From: Pseudomonas viridiflava
GTDB lineage: Bacteria > Pseudomonadota > Gammaproteobacteria > Pseudomonadales > Pseudomonadaceae
Assembly (NCBI RefSeq): GCF_003702045.1
Contig: NZ_RBTP01000033.1
Span: 62,001-126,000 of the forward strand
Direction: 5' to 3'
Length of the DNA stretch: 64,000 bases
In this document: positions 9,417 through 18,462 of the stretch, piece by piece
Numbering within the stretch: the stretch's first letter is position 1
Layout of the letters: each line of letters opens with the position of its first letter
Position numbers and translations under genes: made by a program
The notes under the pieces: model-generated
Seen by the model: the letters and a program-made list of their open reading frames with translations, nothing else
The model's database searches: none
Told to the model about the DNA's origin: nothing

Positions 9417-9575
9417 ATGGGCATCGGCACTATTCTTATCATCGTTCTGATTCTGCTGCTGGTCGGCGGTCTGCCGGTCTTCCCGCACTCGCGCAGTTGG
9501 GGCTACGGTCCGTCGGGCGTGATCGGTACGATCCTGGTGATCCTGCTGATTCTGGTGCTGCTGGGCAGAATATAA
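9417..9575 (+). CDS. DUF3309 small membrane protein
   Basis: 52 residues made of two hydrophobic helices (TILIIVLILLLVGG and GVIGTILVILLILVLLG) joined by a short FPHSRSWGYGPS loop. This exact architecture defines the DUF3309 family of tiny envelope proteins, often seen near stress genes. The ATG at 9417 is preceded by AAGGAAC at good spacing. It is monocistronic and ends in a clear terminator. Function is unknown. Confidence 0.88.
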   Translation: MGIGTILIIVLILLLVGGLPVFPHSRSWGYGPSGVIGTILVILLILVLLGRI

Positions 9576-9591
9576 CCCGGCTGCCCGCCAG

Positions 9592-9620
9592 AGCCCCGCT
9601 GTTACAAGCGGGGCTTTTTA
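9592..9620 (+). terminator. rho-independent terminator of the DUF3309 gene
   Basis: Perfect 9-bp stem AGCCCCGCT / AGCGGGGCT with a 6-base loop, followed by TTTTTA. Confidence 0.9.
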
Positions 9621-9626
9621 TTGCGC

Positions 9627-9656
9627 AAAAAAAAGCAGCCCAAAGGCTGCTTTTTT
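9627..9656 (-). terminator. bidirectional terminator downstream of actP
   Basis: AAAAAGCAGCC-CAAA-GGCTGCTTTTTT: a strong stem flanked by A- and T-runs on both sides. It lies 16 bases beyond the actP stop and can also back up the rightward DUF3309 terminator. Confidence 0.85.
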
Positions 9657-9671
9657 CATGATGCCTACCGC

Positions 9672-11330
9672 TTAGTGTGACACCGCACCGCTGGCACCCA
9701 GGCCAGTCTGCGAGCGTACGAACTGCGGGAAGAACAAGGCGCGCTCGCCCTCTGCCGCTTTCGACTTGTCGGTGATGGAGAAGAACCAGATGCCCACGAA
9801 TGCAATGGCGATGGAGAACAACGCCGGGTATTCGTAAGGGAAGATGGCTTTAGGGTTGTGCAGAATCTGCACCCAGATGGTCGGACCCAGCACCATCAGC
9901 ACGACCGCACTGATCAGCCCCATCCAGCCGCCGATCATGGCGCCACGGGTGGTCAGGTTCTTCCAGTACATGGAGAGCAGCAGGATCGGGAAGTTGCAGC
10001 TCGCGGCAACCGAGAATGCCAGGCCAACCATGAACGCAATGTTCTGGCTTTCGAAGGCGATGCCCAACAGGATCGCCACGACCGCCAGCGCGATGGTGGT
10101 GATCTTCGAGATGCGAATCTCATCCTTCTCGTTGGCTTTGCCAGCCTTGATCACACTGGCGTACAGGTCATGAGACACCGCCGAAGCACCGGCCAGGGTC
10201 AGACCGGCAACCACCGCCAGGATGGTGGCAAACGCAACCGCCGAGATAAAGCCCAGGAACAGACTGCCGCCTACTGCGTCGGCGAGGTGAACCGCCGCCA
10301 TGTTGTTACCGCCCAACAGCGCACCTGCCGCGTCCTTGAACATCGGGTTGGTGCTGACCAGCAGGATCGCGCCAAAGCCGATGATGAAGGTCAGGATGTA
10401 GAAGTAGCCGATGAAACCGGTCGCGTAGAGTACCGACTTGCGGGCTTCCTTGGCATCGCTCACGGTGAAGAAGCGCATCAGGATGTGAGGCAGACCAGCC
10501 GTACCAAACATCAGCGCCAGGCCGAGCGAGAACGCCGAGATCGGATCCTTCACCAGACCGCCAGGGCTCATGATCGCTTCACCTTTAGGGTGAACCTTGA
10601 TCGCTTCGGAGAACAGTACGTTGAAGTCGAAGTTGACGTGCTTCATGACCATCAGCGCCATGAACGACGCACCGGACAGCAGCATCACCGCCTTGATGAT
10701 CTGCACCCAGGTGGTGGCCAGCATGCCGCCGAACAGCACATACAGGCACATCAGGATACCGACCAGCACCACGGCCACGGTGTAGTCCAGACCGAACAGC
10801 AGCTGAATCAGCTTGCCGGCACCGACCATCTGAGCAATCAGGTAGAACGCAACCACGACCAGCGAACCGCAGGCCGACAGGGTACGGATCTCTTTTTGCT
10901 TGAGGCGATAGGACGCAACGTCGGCAAAGGTGTACTTGCCCAGGTTACGCAGGCGCTCGGCGATCAGGAACAGAATGATCGGCCAGCCCACCAGGAAGCC
11001 GATCGAGTAGATCAGGCCGTCGTAGCCGGAGGTGTACACCAGCGCGGAAATACCCAGAAAGGACGCCGCAGACATGTAGTCGCCTGCGATGGCCAGACCG
11101 TTCTGAAAACCGGTGATCTTGCCACCCGCCGAGTAGTAGTCCGATGCTGTCTTGTTTTTCTTCGAGGCCCAGTACGTGATGTAGAGCGTAAAGCCCACAA
11201 AGGCGAGGAACATCACGATCGCCGAGACGTTCAGGGGTTGTTTCTGTACCGCCCCGGTCAGGGCATCTGCCGCCATGAGGGCCGGCGCACAGACGGAGAG
11301 GCCGAGGGCCAGTGAAAGACGACGGATCAT
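9672..11330 (-). CDS. actP: cation/acetate symporter ActP (SSS family)
   Basis: 552 residues: a cleavable signal ([18 protein letters not shown]) and thirteen or so membrane helices of the sodium:solute symporter family. ActP-specific features include [35 protein letters not shown], and the long [21 protein letters not shown] loop. It takes up acetate and similar short monocarboxylates. It overlaps the upstream DUF485 gene by 4 bases, the standard yjcH-actP arrangement. Acetate use is a target of carbon-catabolite control, and a Crc-type sRNA lies 1.6 kb away, though direct control is not shown. Confidence 0.94.
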   Translation of the reverse strand: MIRRLSLALGLSVCAPALMAADALTGAVQKQPLNVSAIVMFLAFVGFTLYITYWASKKNKTASDYYSAGGKITGFQNGLAIAGDYMSAASFLGISALVYTSGYDGLIYSIGFLVGWPIILFLIAERLRNLGKYTFADVASYRLKQKEIRTLSACGSLVVVAFYLIAQMVGAGKLIQLLFGLDYTVAVVLVGILMCLYVLFGGMLATTWVQIIKAVMLLSGASFMALMVMKHVNFDFNVLFSEAIKVHPKGEAIMSPGGLVKDPISAFSLGLALMFGTAGLPHILMRFFTVSDAKEARKSVLYATGFIGYFYILTFIIGFGAILLVSTNPMFKDAAGALLGGNNMAAVHLADAVGGSLFLGFISAVAFATILAVVAGLTLAGASAVSHDLYASVIKAGKANEKDEIRISKITTIALAVVAILLGIAFESQNIAFMVGLAFSVAASCNFPILLLSMYWKNLTTRGAMIGGWMGLISAVVLMVLGPTIWVQILHNPKAIFPYEYPALFSIAIAFVGIWFFSITDKSKAAEGERALFFPQFVRSQTGLGASGAVSH

Positions 11331-11638
11331 TGCTGAGCCTCCTTGAGAATCGCATTGTTCAGGTCGTCGAATTCACCGTTGGCACGGCGCACGTAGATGG
11401 CCGTCAGGACGAATGCCGAGACAATCAGGCCAACCCCGATGGGCATTCCCCAGGTAATGGAAGAGGTCGCGCTCAGTTTGGCACCCAGGATATGTGGACC
11501 GTACGCAATCATCAGGATGAATGCGGCATAGAGCCCAAGCATGATCGCCGAGAGAATCCAGGCGAAACGCTCTCTTTTTGAAACCAGCTCCTTGAATCGC
11601 GGGCTGTTTTGAATCGAGAGGTAAATGCTGTCGTTCAT
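11327..11638 (-). CDS. yjcH: DUF485 inner membrane protein, ActP partner
   Basis: 103 residues with an N-terminal [16 protein letters not shown], two membrane helices, and a basic/acidic tail ([15 protein letters not shown]), the pattern of YjcH/DUF485 proteins. Its stop overlaps the actP start by 4 bases, so the two are translated together. The family is thought to assist the symporter; how is unknown. Confidence 0.9.
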   Translation of the reverse strand: MNDSIYLSIQNSPRFKELVSKRERFAWILSAIMLGLYAAFILMIAYGPHILGAKLSATSSITWGMPIGVGLIVSAFVLTAIYVRRANGEFDDLNNAILKEAQQ

Positions 11639-11810
11639 TGTTTTTGTCCTCGCAGCACAGATGAGATGTCACGTATTCCACTTTAGTCAGGTCCGGCTCG
11701 CACTCCAGACGACCTTAGTATTAGAACGACATTAGTTGTAGATTCGCGGCTCTGCCCGATATTGCGCAGCGTCACAGCGTGCGCACAGCGAAAACATGAA
11801 CCCAAGACAC

Positions 11811-11846
11811 ACAAAAGGCCGTCTGGCGGTAACACCAGACGGCCTT
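11811..11846 (-). terminator. rho-independent terminator of the betaine-type binding protein gene
   Basis: 12-bp stem AAGGCCGTCTGG / CCAGACGGCCTT around a short loop, with CTTTTGTGT following on the minus strand. It begins 28 bases after the minus-strand stop at 11875. Confidence 0.85.
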
Positions 11847-11874
11847 GAAAGGTTTGAAACAGACGCTTCAGCGG

Positions 11875-12729
11875 TTATTTTGCCGTCCAGGCAGCAACGC
11901 GATCAGGGTGCTTGGCGACCCAGTCCTTGGCAGCCGCTTCGGGCTTGGCACCGTCCTGAATGGCCAACATGACCTCGCCGATTTCATCTTTCGACGCCCA
12001 CTGGAATTTTTTCAGGAAGGCCACGACGTCAGGTGCCTTTTTCTCAAGGCCCAGACTTGCGACGTTATCGACGGTTTCAGCAGCGCCGTAGACGCCTTTC
12101 GGGTCTTCCAGGAAACGCAGTTTCCATTTGGCGAACATCCAGTGCGGCACCCAGCCGGTCACGGCAATGGACTCATTGCGCTTTTCAGCCCGGGTCAGCT
12201 CGGCAATCATGCCTGCACCCGAACTGGCCTGCAGTTTGTAGCCATCCAGACCGTAATCCTTAATGGCCTGATCGGTCTTGATCATCACCCCCGACCCGGC
12301 GTCGATACCGGTGATCTTTTTCTTGAAAGAATCATCGGTCTTGAGGTCGGCGATGGTCTTGGCTTTCACGTATTCCGGTACGATCAGGCCGATCTTGGCG
12401 TCCTTGAAGTTAGGGCCGTAGTTGACCACCTGATCCTTGTACTTGGCGTAGTACTCACCGTGCGTGCCGGGCAGCCAGGCGGACAACATCATGTCCAGCT
12501 TGTCGCTGGCCACGGCCTGCCACATGATCCCGGCCGCGACGGACTGCAATTTGACGTCATAGCCCAGCTTCTGCTTGAGCACTTCGGATGCCACAAACGT
12601 GGTGGCCACACTGTCGGACCAACCTTCTACGTAGCCAATGGTCAGCGTCTTGGTTTCAGCAAGGGCCAGCGTGGAACTGACAGCCAGTACCAGAGCGGCA
12701 CCCGCCCCCAGGATTTTTCGCATCTTCAT
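11875..12729 (-). CDS. glycine betaine/choline-type ABC transporter substrate-binding protein (OpuAC)
   Basis: 284 residues from the ATG at 12729, seven bases after GGGGA; a GTG at 12735 and an ATG at 12723 are alternatives. A signal peptide ends at SSTLALA|ET. The OpuAC/ProX domain includes TLTIGYVEGWSDSVAT, a QSVAAGIMWQAVASDKLDM segment and GWVPHWMFAKWKLRFLEDP, which carries aromatic residues of the quaternary-amine cage. It is a stand-alone periplasmic receptor; no permease or ATPase gene is adjacent, so it likely serves a transporter encoded elsewhere, as the CbcX, CaiX and BetX receptors do in P. syringae and P. aeruginosa. Which of these it is cannot be decided here. Confidence 0.88.
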   Translation of the reverse strand: MKMRKILGAGAALVLAVSSTLALAETKTLTIGYVEGWSDSVATTFVASEVLKQKLGYDVKLQSVAAGIMWQAVASDKLDMMLSAWLPGTHGEYYAKYKDQVVNYGPNFKDAKIGLIVPEYVKAKTIADLKTDDSFKKKITGIDAGSGVMIKTDQAIKDYGLDGYKLQASSGAGMIAELTRAEKRNESIAVTGWVPHWMFAKWKLRFLEDPKGVYGAAETVDNVASLGLEKKAPDVVAFLKKFQWASKDEIGEVMLAIQDGAKPEAAAKDWVAKHPDRVAAWTAK

Positions 12730-13117
12730 CGTCACTTCCCCAGCAAGTCCTGCGCCGACGGCTGTCGGGCACGGTTAACGTTGTTTTCCAGACCACCTGC
12801 ACGCCCGTTTCCGGGGCAGGCCATGATCTGCACGCTTTGATCGTTCGTGCGCGCATCGACACGCACAGCAACGCCACGCTGATCATCAACCTGCGCGTTA
12901 ATCGAACATGATCTGCCTGCGACACCGGGACAGCGGGAAACGACATCACCCAGCCATCAGCGACACCCCCTGCGTGAACAGGTCGTTATTTCGTCTGTCT
13001 TTTGCATGTCGGGACTGACACGCGTTGCGCTGGGTCAGCCTTTGTATTCACGGAGGGGCCTGGACGGAACTCAGAACCGTGCCCGGCTTTGGCGCACGCT
13101 ACGCACACCTTAGGATG
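12730..13117. other. gene-free region upstream of the binding protein and of the sRNA enhancer
   Basis: No credible coding frame on either strand. It should hold the promoter of the betaine-type receptor gene. I could not identify a convincing regulator site by eye. Confidence 0.5.
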
Positions 13118-13170
13118 TGTTACCGCGACCTCACTTGGGATTCCGCATTCGGGTAACACGGAAACATTAC
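13118..13170 (+). promoter_or_regulatory. putative CbrB upstream activating sites
   Basis: TGTTAC at 13118-13123 and its inverse GTAACA at 13153-13158, followed by CATTAC at 13165-13170. Paired TGTTAC/GTAACA subsites are the described signature of CbrB, the response regulator that activates the crc-antagonist sRNAs. They lie 75-125 bases upstream of a -24/-12 promoter, the right distance for an enhancer. Confidence 0.7.
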
Positions 13171-13240
13171 CGAAAGATTTCCAGGCCTGATGAAGTCTTA
13201 AAAATTCTCAAGCCATTGTTTTTAAAGGATTTTAAAAAGT

Positions 13241-13256
13241 TGGCACAGCTCCTGCT
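13241..13256 (+). promoter_or_regulatory. sigma-54 (-24/-12) promoter
   Basis: TGGCACAGCTCCTGCT: the invariant GG and GC are separated by exactly 10 bases and TGGCAC is the consensus -24 element. Transcription should start about 12 bases downstream of the GC, near 13267. Confidence 0.85.
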
Positions 13257-13266
13257 ATCTCTCTGG

Positions 13267-13669
13267 CACAACAAAAACAAGAAATGTGCAGCATCCCAAT
13301 AAGAACAAGACGTAACGGCTCTGACATAACAAGAACAACACGGACAGAGACGCAGCTAACAGATTTTTTTGGAGTGGATCAGCTTTACAGGGACCTCGCC
13401 TACTGAGGCCCCACAATCGGACAGAGAACAATAAAACTACCTGAAGGTAGCTCCAGAACCGGTTGGACCACGACGTTGTGCAGACAGGTGGTCAAAGTGA
13501 ATCAGCGCTCAAAAAAATACGTTTGCTCTTGACCCCGGATGGGGGTCGCCCTGAAACGCGGTTAAAGCAACGCGGCAAAAGCGAGGTCGCCAATAACAAC
13601 AACAGGCCTCGCCATAACAATAAGAAGAGCATGCGACACACATTAAAAGGAGAGCCCCGGCTCTCCTTT
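13267..13669 (+). ncRNA. crcX: CrcZ/CrcX/CrcY-family small RNA (Hfq/Crc decoy)
   Basis: About 400 nt, running from the predicted sigma-54 start to a hairpin. It begins GCACAAC like known Crc sRNAs and carries six A-rich CA motifs of AAnAAnAA type at 13270-13284, 13298-13309, 13328-13340, 13427-13436, 13592-13604 and 13616-13628. Such motifs bind Hfq with Crc and sequester them, relieving catabolite repression of alternative carbon and nitrogen pathways. CbrB-like sites and a -24/-12 promoter precede it. Since cbrB and pcnB are absent here it is not crcZ; CrcX (the second P. syringae copy) is the likely identity, but the symbol rests on recall of the family rather than a search. Several start codons inside lead to no plausible protein. 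Confidence 0.85.
13646..13669 (+). terminator. 3' hairpin of the Crc-type sRNA
   Basis: Perfect 10-bp stem AAAGGAGAGC / GCTCTCCTTT with a CCCG loop. The T-run is short (TTT inside the stem), as in some Pseudomonas sRNA ends. Confidence 0.75.
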
Positions 13670-13967
13670 GTGCTGTCTGGTGTTCGGGTTTTATTTTTCG
13701 CCACGCCGAATCTTTTTCACCAAACACCCCTCAAACACGGTTCCTGACATGCCGACCGACTCTCTGGGAAGGGGCAATTGCGCGCTTGAAGCCCGCAAAA
13801 TCACATCATGTAGAAAAAAACGCACAGATCTGCATTGCAAAATCCACAGACCGTGTATTGTTCCGTCAGGTTTACAAGGTTTGCACCCGCAATGCGGCAC
13901 TTTGGCATCATGTCAGTGGTCATAGCGTGCAGACCTCATCAGCACTTCTTTCCCAAGGGATTTAGTC

Positions 13968-15266
13968 ATGCTCCGTTTTCTGCGCTTCGCTACCGTTATC
14001 GGTGGCCTGTGTTTAAGTGCGTCCGCTCTGGCGACGAATGTCGACCCTGCCACTTATGGCTACCCGCTGACTAATCCGTTCGAAGCGACCATTGCCACCA
14101 CACCTCCTGACCTGCGTCCCGACCTGCCCGACGACGAAGACATCGATCAGGACATCTACACGCTCAACCTGCACCCCGAGCGCGAATTCACCCTGCCCGA
14201 CAATTTCTGGGCCGTGAAGAAGCTGCACTATCGCCTCGCCAAGCAGGATCACGCCGCCCCGCTGATCTTTCTGATTGCAGGCACTGGCGCACCCTATAAC
14301 AGCACCATCAACGAATTCCTGAAAAAACTGTATTACGGCGCGGGTTACCACGTCGTCCAGTTGTCGTCGCCCACCAGCTACGACTTCATGAGTTCGGCTT
14401 CGCGCTTTGCGACTCCTGGCATCTCCAAGGATGACGCAGAAGACCTGTACCGCGTGATGCAAGCCATCCGCGCACAGCAGGCGCAACTTCCAGTGACAGA
14501 GTATTACCTGACCGGCTACAGCCTGGGCGCGCTCAACGCCGCGTTCGTCAGCCAACTGGATGAAACCCGTCGCAGCTTCAACTTCAAGAAAGTGTTGTTG
14601 CTCAATCCGCCGGTCAACCTCTACACCTCGATCAGCAACCTCGACAAACTGGTACAGACCAACGTCAAGGGCATCAACAACACCACCACGTTCTACGAAC
14701 TGGTACTGGCCAAGTTGACGCGTTACTTCCGCCAGAAAGGCTACATCGACCTGAACGATGCCTTGCTGTTCGACTTCCAGCAGTCCAAACAGCACCTGAC
14801 CAATGAACAGATGGCGATGCTGATCGGCACCTCGTTTCGCTTCTCGTCGGCCGACATTGCGTTCACGTCCGACCTGATCAACCGTCGTGGCCTGATCACG
14901 CCGCCGAAATTCCCGATCACTGAAGGCACCAGCCTGACGCCGTTTCTCAAGCGTGCCTTGCAGTGTGATTTCGATTGCTACCTGACCGAACAGGTCATTC
15001 CGATGTGGCGCGCACGCACCGACGGCGGCAGCCTGCTGCAACTGGTCGATCAGGTCAGCCTGTATGCGCTCAAGGATTACCTGCACAGCAGCAGCAAGAT
15101 TTCAGTCATGCACAACGCAGACGACGTGATCCTGGGCTCCGGTGATCTGGGCTTTCTGCGCAAGACTTTCGGCGATCGCCTGACCGTTTATCCGTACGGT
15201 GGCCATTGCGGCAACATCAATTACCGCGTCAACAGCGACGCCATGCTGGAGTTTTTCCGTGGCTAA
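13968..15266 (+). CDS. exported alpha/beta-hydrolase family protein
   Basis: 432 residues with a signal peptide (SASALA|TN). The alpha/beta-hydrolase fold is suggested by PLIFLIAGTGAPYNST (oxyanion-hole strand), the nucleophile elbow GYSLGA (Ser185), an acidic residue in ISVMHNADDVILG and a late histidine in YPYGGHCGNI. The substrate is unknown; serine hydrolase or esterase activity is likely. The ATG follows CCCAAGGGATTTAGTC. Its last codons overlap mlaA by 8 bases, so the two products are made together and the hydrolase probably acts on lipids or peptides of the envelope. Confidence 0.8.
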   Translation: MLRFLRFATVIGGLCLSASALATNVDPATYGYPLTNPFEATIATTPPDLRPDLPDDEDIDQDIYTLNLHPEREFTLPDNFWAVKKLHYRLAKQDHAAPLIFLIAGTGAPYNSTINEFLKKLYYGAGYHVVQLSSPTSYDFMSSASRFATPGISKDDAEDLYRVMQAIRAQQAQLPVTEYYLTGYSLGALNAAFVSQLDETRRSFNFKKVLLLNPPVNLYTSISNLDKLVQTNVKGINNTTTFYELVLAKLTRYFRQKGYIDLNDALLFDFQQSKQHLTNEQMAMLIGTSFRFSSADIAFTSDLINRRGLITPPKFPITEGTSLTPFLKRALQCDFDCYLTEQVIPMWRARTDGGSLLQLVDQVSLYALKDYLHSSSKISVMHNADDVILGSGDLGFLRKTFGDRLTVYPYGGHCGNINYRVNSDAMLEFFRG

Positions 15267-16071
15267 ACGTCTTTTACTCCTTGCCGCCCTGCTTTGTGCC
15301 GGTACTGCCCATGCGGCTGACGCGGACATCACCAACAAGGCCGAACACCCCGCGACCGTGGCTCGCCAGACCGACGCCGATGGCTTCACTCAGCCGTTGA
15401 AATCACTGCAATTCAACCCCGGCCTCGATCAACGCGAATTCGAACGAGCGTCCATCAACGCCCTTGAAGTGTTCGATCCGCTGGAATCGTGGAACCGTCG
15501 GGTTTATCACTTCAACTACCGTTTCGACGAATGGGTATTCCTGCCCGTCGTGAACGGCTATCGCTATGTCACACCCGGCTTCGTACGCAGTGGCGTGAGC
15601 AACTTTTTCAGCAACCTGGGCGATGTGCCTAACCTGCTGAACAGCCTGCTGCAGTTCAAAGGCCAACGTTCGATGGAAACCACCGGGCGCCTGCTGCTCA
15701 ACACCACCATCGGCATTGCCGGTCTGTGGGACCCGGCCACCATGATGGGCTTGCCTCGTCAGAGCGAAGACTTTGGTCAGACGCTGGGCTTCTACGGCGT
15801 GCCGGCAGGGCCTTACCTGGTGCTGCCGCTGCTCGGCCCTTCCAACCTGCGTGACACCGGTGGCCTGGTGTTCGACTTCGCCGCCGAAATGCAGATCAAC
15901 TTCCTCAACGTGGCCGACGTCAGCAGCGATCACCCCGAGATCATGCTGCTGCGGGCTATCGACAGGCGCTACGTGACCAGCTTCCGCTACGGGCAACTGA
16001 ATTCACCGTTCGAGTACGAGAAGGTGCGTTACGTCTACACCGAGTCGCGCAAGCTTCAAATCGCCGAATAA
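15259..16071 (+). CDS. mlaA: MlaA/VacJ phospholipid-transport protein
   Basis: 270 residues from a GTG start inside the end of the hydrolase gene, with GGAG upstream; this start gives a clean signal peptide (LLLLAALLCAGTAHA|AD). MlaA features: DPLESWNRRVYHFNYRFDEW, the FFSNLGDVPNLLNSLLQ helix, LPRQSEDFGQTLGFYGV and the GPYLVLPLLGPSNLRDT core. In the Mla pathway MlaA sits in the outer membrane and removes phospholipids from the outer leaflet. There is no proper lipobox: the only cysteine (LLCAG) lacks the small residue before it, so lipidation is doubtful. A strong terminator follows. Confidence 0.93.
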   Translation: MAKRLLLLAALLCAGTAHAADADITNKAEHPATVARQTDADGFTQPLKSLQFNPGLDQREFERASINALEVFDPLESWNRRVYHFNYRFDEWVFLPVVNGYRYVTPGFVRSGVSNFFSNLGDVPNLLNSLLQFKGQRSMETTGRLLLNTTIGIAGLWDPATMMGLPRQSEDFGQTLGFYGVPAGPYLVLPLLGPSNLRDTGGLVFDFAAEMQINFLNVADVSSDHPEIMLLRAIDRRYVTSFRYGQLNSPFEYEKVRYVYTESRKLQIAE

Positions 16072-16086
16072 GCGAGCTGCACACCA

Positions 16087-16123
16087 AAACGGCCAGCCCG
16101 AGTGATCGGGCTGGCCGTTTTTT
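16087..16123 (+). terminator. rho-independent terminator of mlaA
   Basis: AAACGGCCAGCCCG-AGTGAT-CGGGCTGGCCGTTTTTT: a 14-bp perfect stem with a T-run. Confidence 0.93.
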
Positions 16124-16287
16124 GTTGGTCGCGACTCGCCGTGGAATATAACAAGGGCGTAGTGAGAACCCCTGCCGCAACGCCAACATCTATAAAATCG
16201 ATAGGTTCGACCTAGTATTCAAATTCACTGATCAAAATAACAGGCATACCATAGACTCATTGTGACTCAATGAGGAGTGTCTTTTTA

Positions 16288-17142
16288 ATGGCTCAATTTC
16301 GTAAAGTGCTGTCGATTCAGGCGGGTCAGCCTACGTCCGACGGCGCTGGCGTGCGCCTGACACGTGTGTTCGGCGGTCAGGGGGTGGAGCAGTTCGACCC
16401 GTTTCTGATGCTCGACGAATTCGGTTCGGACAAGCCGGACGATTACATCGCAGGCTTTCCGCCGCACCCGCATCGTGGTTTTGAAACCGTGACCTACATG
16501 CTCGAAGGCCGCATGCGCCACGAAGACCATATGGGCAATGTGGGCTTGTTGCAGGGCGGCGGCGTGCAGTGGATGACGGCCGCACGCGGCATCATTCACA
16601 GCGAGATGCCCGAGCAGGAAGAAGGCGTGATGCGCGGCTTTCAGCTGTGGCTCAACCTGCCAGGCAAAAACAAACTGGCCGATGCCAGCTATCAAGACAT
16701 TCAGCCGGAAAACATCCCGCGTCTGACCACTCGGGATGGTGTGGACGTGGTTGTGATCGCCGGTCAGTTCGACGATGGCGATGCACAACGGATCGGCGCC
16801 GTAGAGCGTCCCGATACCGAGCCGTTGTATTTCGACTTCCATATGCCAGCTGGCAGCCACGTCAGCCCGCGCATCCCTCAAGGCCATCGCGCCTTGCTAT
16901 ATGTGTATGAAGGCAGCCTTGAAGTGGAGGGTTGCGCGCAGACCATCGCCAGCAGCCACATGGTGAGGCTGAGCGATGAAGGCGATCTTCGGATCGCCAG
17001 CGCAAACGGCGCACGCGTGTTGCTGATCGCGGGCAAACCGCTGCGTGAACCCATCGTGCAGTACGGCCCGTTCGTGATGAATACCCGAGAGGAAATCGAA
17101 CAGGCACTTCGTGATTTTCGGGATGATCGCCTGACCGCGTGA
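16288..17142 (+). CDS. pirin family protein
   Basis: 284 residues from the ATG at 16288 (GAGGAG ten bases before); an earlier in-frame ATG at 16270 overlaps that ribosome site. The bicupin fold shows the pirin N-terminal metal site: FPPHPHRGFETVTYMLEG, then HEDHMGN and GIIHSEMP. Bacterial pirins bind iron; some act as quercetin 2,3-dioxygenases, others modulate enzymes. Which applies here is unknown. Confidence 0.92.
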   Translation: MAQFRKVLSIQAGQPTSDGAGVRLTRVFGGQGVEQFDPFLMLDEFGSDKPDDYIAGFPPHPHRGFETVTYMLEGRMRHEDHMGNVGLLQGGGVQWMTAARGIIHSEMPEQEEGVMRGFQLWLNLPGKNKLADASYQDIQPENIPRLTTRDGVDVVVIAGQFDDGDAQRIGAVERPDTEPLYFDFHMPAGSHVSPRIPQGHRALLYVYEGSLEVEGCAQTIASSHMVRLSDEGDLRIASANGARVLLIAGKPLREPIVQYGPFVMNTREEIEQALRDFRDDRLTA

Positions 17143-17245
17143 ATGAAAGGCTGCGGTTTCATGGCACATGCCGCCTCTCACGGCCCTATGCTCCCGGTGA
17201 GACACGGCGGTGTCAGCGATGGGCTTGCTTTGCGAGCCCCCCTCC

Positions 17246-18430
17246 CTAAGGCAACCCCAGAAACCGCTTCAACTCCGCGCCCTGGGCAATCGCATCGTGC
17301 CGCCCCAGTTCGATCAGCTCGCTGCAATAGCCTGATTCGAACAGCAGGTAGCTCAGCACACTGGCCCCGCTGGTCTTGGTGGCTCCCGGACCGCGCAGAA
17401 AGGTGCGCAGTGCAGGCGGCAGCTCGCGGCGGTGGCGGGCGGCGATCTCGTCCAGCGGCTGACTCGGGGAAATGACCAGCACGTCCACCGGCGCCAATCC
17501 TGGCTGGGACCGCGACTGCTCGTCCGGTAACAGCGCGCTGGCCATGTTCAAGCGCTCAAGCAGTTCAATGTCGCTCTCCAGGTTGTCGATGAAAGTGCTG
17601 TTGAGCATGTGGCCGCTGATCTGCGCCAGGCTGGGCTGGGCTCCAGTGGCAGGACGAGCCACCGGTTTTTTGGGTTGCAGACCCCGTGGATTGCCACTCA
17701 CCCCGACCACCAACACGCGATTGGCGCCCAAGTGCAGCGCGGGGCTGATCGGCGCCGACTGACGCACGGCCCCATCACCGAAATACTCATCCTCAAGCTT
17801 GATCGGCGCGAACAGCAGTGGAATGGCAGAGCTGGCCAGCAGATGCTCCACCGACAGCTGAGTGGGCTTGCCTATACGCCGGTGACGCAGCCACGGCTCG
17901 ATGGTGCCACGCCCCTGATAGAACGTGACCGCTTGCCCTGATTCGTACCCGAACGCCGTCACCGCGACCGCACGCAAGTGATGCGCTTCGATGGCAGCAT
18001 CGATCCCGCTCAGGTCCAGCCGCTCGGTCAACAGATCGCGCAAGGGCGAGCTATTGAGCAGCGCGACGGGAATATTGCGGCCAAGCCCGGTCATGCTGCG
18101 CCCGAAGAACCGCCCGGCCTGACGAATGACGCCCGGCCAGTCGCTGCGCAGCACTTGGTGACTGCGGAAAGACTGCCAGAACTCGGTCAACTGATGGATG
18201 GCGATCCGAAAGTGCAGCGCGCCGCTGGCCAGCTTCACGGCATTGATCGCGCCTGCCGACGTACCGACGATAACGGGAAAAGGATTGGGAGAGCCCGGTG
18301 GCAGCAGGTCGGCAATCCCTGCCAGAACCCCCACCTGATAAGCAGCGCGGGCACCGCCGCCTGAAAGAATGAGCCCGGTGACGGGCTCGACATCGTGTGA
18401 AACAGGAGTCGCTACGGCGGATTCTGGCAT
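17246..18430 (-). CDS. patatin-like phospholipase
   Basis: 394 residues with the patatin signature: the glycine-rich oxyanion motif LSGGGARAAYQVG (residues 22-34), the nucleophile elbow GTSAG (Ser58) and the DG dyad YFGDGAVR (Asp219). There is no signal peptide, so it is a cytoplasmic or injected lipase; type VI effector versus housekeeping enzyme cannot be decided. It lies 32 bases downstream of the lpxL-type gene on the same strand, which suggests a shared envelope-lipid operon. Confidence 0.88.
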   Translation of the reverse strand: MPESAVATPVSHDVEPVTGLILSGGGARAAYQVGVLAGIADLLPPGSPNPFPVIVGTSAGAINAVKLASGALHFRIAIHQLTEFWQSFRSHQVLRSDWPGVIRQAGRFFGRSMTGLGRNIPVALLNSSPLRDLLTERLDLSGIDAAIEAHHLRAVAVTAFGYESGQAVTFYQGRGTIEPWLRHRRIGKPTQLSVEHLLASSAIPLLFAPIKLEDEYFGDGAVRQSAPISPALHLGANRVLVVGVSGNPRGLQPKKPVARPATGAQPSLAQISGHMLNSTFIDNLESDIELLERLNMASALLPDEQSRSQPGLAPVDVLVISPSQPLDEIAARHRRELPPALRTFLRGPGATKTSGASVLSYLLFESGYCSELIELGRHDAIAQGAELKRFLGLP

Positions 18431-18462
18431 CTACAACTGACCTCGGTGATCAACGACGCTTT

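Noticed and set aside
9858..11315. 485-residue plus-strand frame opposite actP
   Set aside because: It is antisense to a well supported symporter gene; its composition (H/Q/R/D-rich, no hydrophobic core) is typical of a shadow frame.
12656..12949. Small minus-strand gene upstream of the betaine receptor
   Set aside because: Overlaps the receptor start, has cysteine- and arginine-rich low-quality sequence and no ribosome site.
13267..13669. CrcZ itself
   Set aside because: crcZ lies between cbrB and pcnB in pseudomonads; neither gene is here, so the RNA is a different family member.
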